DNA of 64,000 bases from Robertmurraya korlensis NBRC 107688. GTDB lineage: Bacteria > Bacillota > Bacilli > Bacillales > Cytobacillaceae. Under the pieces are notes generated by a model. The model did not search any database, was not told where the DNA came from, and saw only the letters and a list, made by a program, of their open reading frames with translations. Shown here one piece after another: positions 62,741-64,000 of the stretch (its first letter is position 1; each line of letters starts with the position of its first letter). The stretch spans positions 62,001 through 126,000 of the forward strand of contig NZ_BCVH01000005.1 in NCBI RefSeq assembly GCF_001591645.1, given 5' to 3'. A program made the position numbers and the translations under genes.

Positions 62741-64000
62741 ATGGCAATTCCTGTTGGAAAACTTAAACAACATCAATCAGGGCCAACTATTACGAAGAAG
62801 CCGAACGAGGTTAAGTTCATCCCATTATTAGTTACTTTAGCAATTGGAGCAATCATCTGGTTTATTAATCCTCCTGGAGATCTTTCACCTCAAGCTTGGC
62901 ATTTATTTGCCATTTTTGTGGCAACAATTGTTGGGCTCATTATTAAGCCATTGCCAATGGGCAGTGTGGCTGTTCTTGCTTTAACTGGGACGGTGCTTAC
63001 GCAGACCCTAACAATTGATCAAGCGTTAAGTGGTTTTCAAAACACGACCATTTGGTTAATAGTTATTGCCTTCTTTATTTCAAGAGGGTTTATCAAAACA
63101 GGCTTAGGAACAAGGGTGGCCTATATGTTCGTGAAGAAATTCGGTAAAAAGACCCTTGGATTATCTTATTCACTGATTGCTAGTGACTTAATCCTTTCTC
63201 CTGCTATGCCTTCTAACACGGCTCGTGCTGGCGGAATTTTACTACCGATTATTCGATCTCTTTCAGAAACGTATGGTTCAAGAGCAGGAGATGGGACAGA
63301 GCGGAAAGTTGGTGCTTTTTTAACGAAGGTTGCCTTCCAAGGTGACATGATCACTTCGGCTATGTTTTTAACTGCGATGGCTGCGAACCCCTTAGCCGCA
63401 CAAATTGCTGGTGATATTACTGGACAACACATTTCTTGGGGAAGTTGGGCCATTGCTGCCATTGTACCTGGATTACTTAGTTTAATTTTAATACCTTTAG
63501 TTATTTACAAGCTTTACCCACCAGAAATTAAAGAAACCCCTCAAGCAACATCCATGGCTGAAAAAAAGCTAAAGGAAATGGGGCCACTTAAGAAGGAAGA
63601 GTTCTACATGATCGGCGTTTTCCTACTGATCTTAGGATTGTGGATTTTCGGAACAAACTTAGGTATTAATGCAACAACGACAGCCTTTATCGGTCTTGGT
63701 GCACTTCTTTTAACACAAGTATTGAGCTGGTCAGATATTAAGAAAGAAGAAGGGGCTTGGGACACGTTGGTTTGGTTCGCTGTACTTGTTATGATGGCCA
63801 CCTTCCTAAATGAGCTAGGGATGATTCCATGGTTCAGCGATACGATGCAACATTCAGTAAGTGGAATGTCTTGGATGTGGACACTTGTGATTTTGTCAGT
63901 TGTTTATTTCTATTCGCACTATTTCTTTGCGAGTAACACAGCTCACGTTAGTGCCATGTATGCAGCGTTCTTAGCTGTTCTAGTAGCTGCAGGAGCACCG
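62741..64000 (+). CDS. DASS-family (SLC13) dicarboxylate/anion transporter, 3' end outside window
   Basis: The first 420 codons of a sodium- or antiport-type carboxylate transporter of the CitT/DASS family. ATG 62741 follows AAAAAAGGAGTGG. Family marks are PPGDLSPQAWHLFAIFVATI, the first substrate motif SPAMPSNTARAGGILLPI, AAQIAGDITGQHISWGSW and the near-C-terminal FASNTAHVSAMYAAFLAV, which resembles the second SNTA motif. About ten helices are present before the cut. It should take up malate, fumarate, 2-oxoglutarate or citrate, under the preceding two-component system and the Rex/Fnr-type operator. Confidence 0.92.
   Translation, partial: MAIPVGKLKQHQSGPTITKKPNEVKFIPLLVTLAIGAIIWFINPPGDLSPQAWHLFAIFVATIVGLIIKPLPMGSVAVLALTGTVLTQTLTIDQALSGFQNTTIWLIVIAFFISRGFIKTGLGTRVAYMFVKKFGKKTLGLSYSLIASDLILSPAMPSNTARAGGILLPIIRSLSETYGSRAGDGTERKVGAFLTKVAFQGDMITSAMFLTAMAANPLAAQIAGDITGQHISWGSWAIAAIVPGLLSLILIPLVIYKLYPPEIKETPQATSMAEKKLKEMGPLKKEEFYMIGVFLLILGLWIFGTNLGINATTTAFIGLGALLLTQVLSWSDIKKEEGAWDTLVWFAVLVMMATFLNELGMIPWFSDTMQHSVSGMSWMWTLVILSVVYFYSHYFFASNTAHVSAMYAAFLAVLVAAGAP

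Overview
The window comes from a low-GC, Gram-positive, Bacillaceae-like chromosome. The evidence is strong AGGAGG-type ribosome sites, GTG and TTG starts, CcpA cre sites, a FosB thiol transferase (bacillithiol chemistry), and the bce- and lnr-type two-component/ABC modules typical of Bacillus relatives. I cannot name a species. No phage, insertion sequence, CRISPR array, rRNA or tRNA was recognised.

Bases 1-18,300 are a rhamnoside/plant-glycan utilisation region. It opens with the tail of a sugar-binding protein. Next come a secreted GH78 alpha-L-rhamnosidase, a divergent AraC/cupin regulator, a GPH-type symporter coupled by an 8-bp overlap to a cytoplasmic GH78 rhamnosidase, and a YesMN-like sensor/regulator pair. 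The region ends with a sugar ABC importer (binding protein plus two permeases, no ATPase), a short GH78-like hydrolase and a ROK sugar kinase. Bases 21,700-27,100 return to rhamnose: a second AraC/cupin regulator, then rhaB, rhaA and a DeoR-type regulator. cre-like sites precede four of these transcription units, so the scheme is extracellular trimming, uptake, intracellular hydrolysis, isomerisation and phosphorylation under catabolite repression.

Between the two blocks lie DUF4256, bioY, fosB, msrA and a small unknown protein. From 27,100 to 30,450 are a cold-shock protein, an iron-dependent alcohol dehydrogenase and a solitary cobT behind a cobalamin riboswitch. From 30,450 to 35,000 (minus strand) is a complete bceRSAB module. 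From 35,200 to 41,400 are a diguanylate cyclase, a monoamine-oxidase-like flavoenzyme, dbpA, a YhfC-type membrane protease with a palindromic operator, and a secreted protein behind a c-di-GMP-I riboswitch.

From 41,400 to 50,000 are a TetR/MFS drug-efflux pair, a Dps-like ferritin and a second two-component/ABC module with a large FtsX permease. From 50,300 to 54,550 is a class I ribonucleotide reductase operon (alpha, beta, flavodoxin) behind two NrdR boxes and a second cobalamin riboswitch. From 54,600 to 60,000 is an lnrJKLMN-like module. From 60,100 to the end are a CitA/DcuS-type two-component system and a DASS dicarboxylate transporter with a perfect Rex/Fnr-type operator; the transporter runs off the window.

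The most interesting non-coding content is fourfold: the stacked NrdR plus B12 control of class I RNR; a shared GTGACA-N4-TGTCAC operator in front of both Bce-type ABC operons; a family of exactly 20-bp-periodic intergenic repeats present at three loci; and a 51-bp tandem array whose units are capped by inverted TTATGAC/GTCATAA ends.
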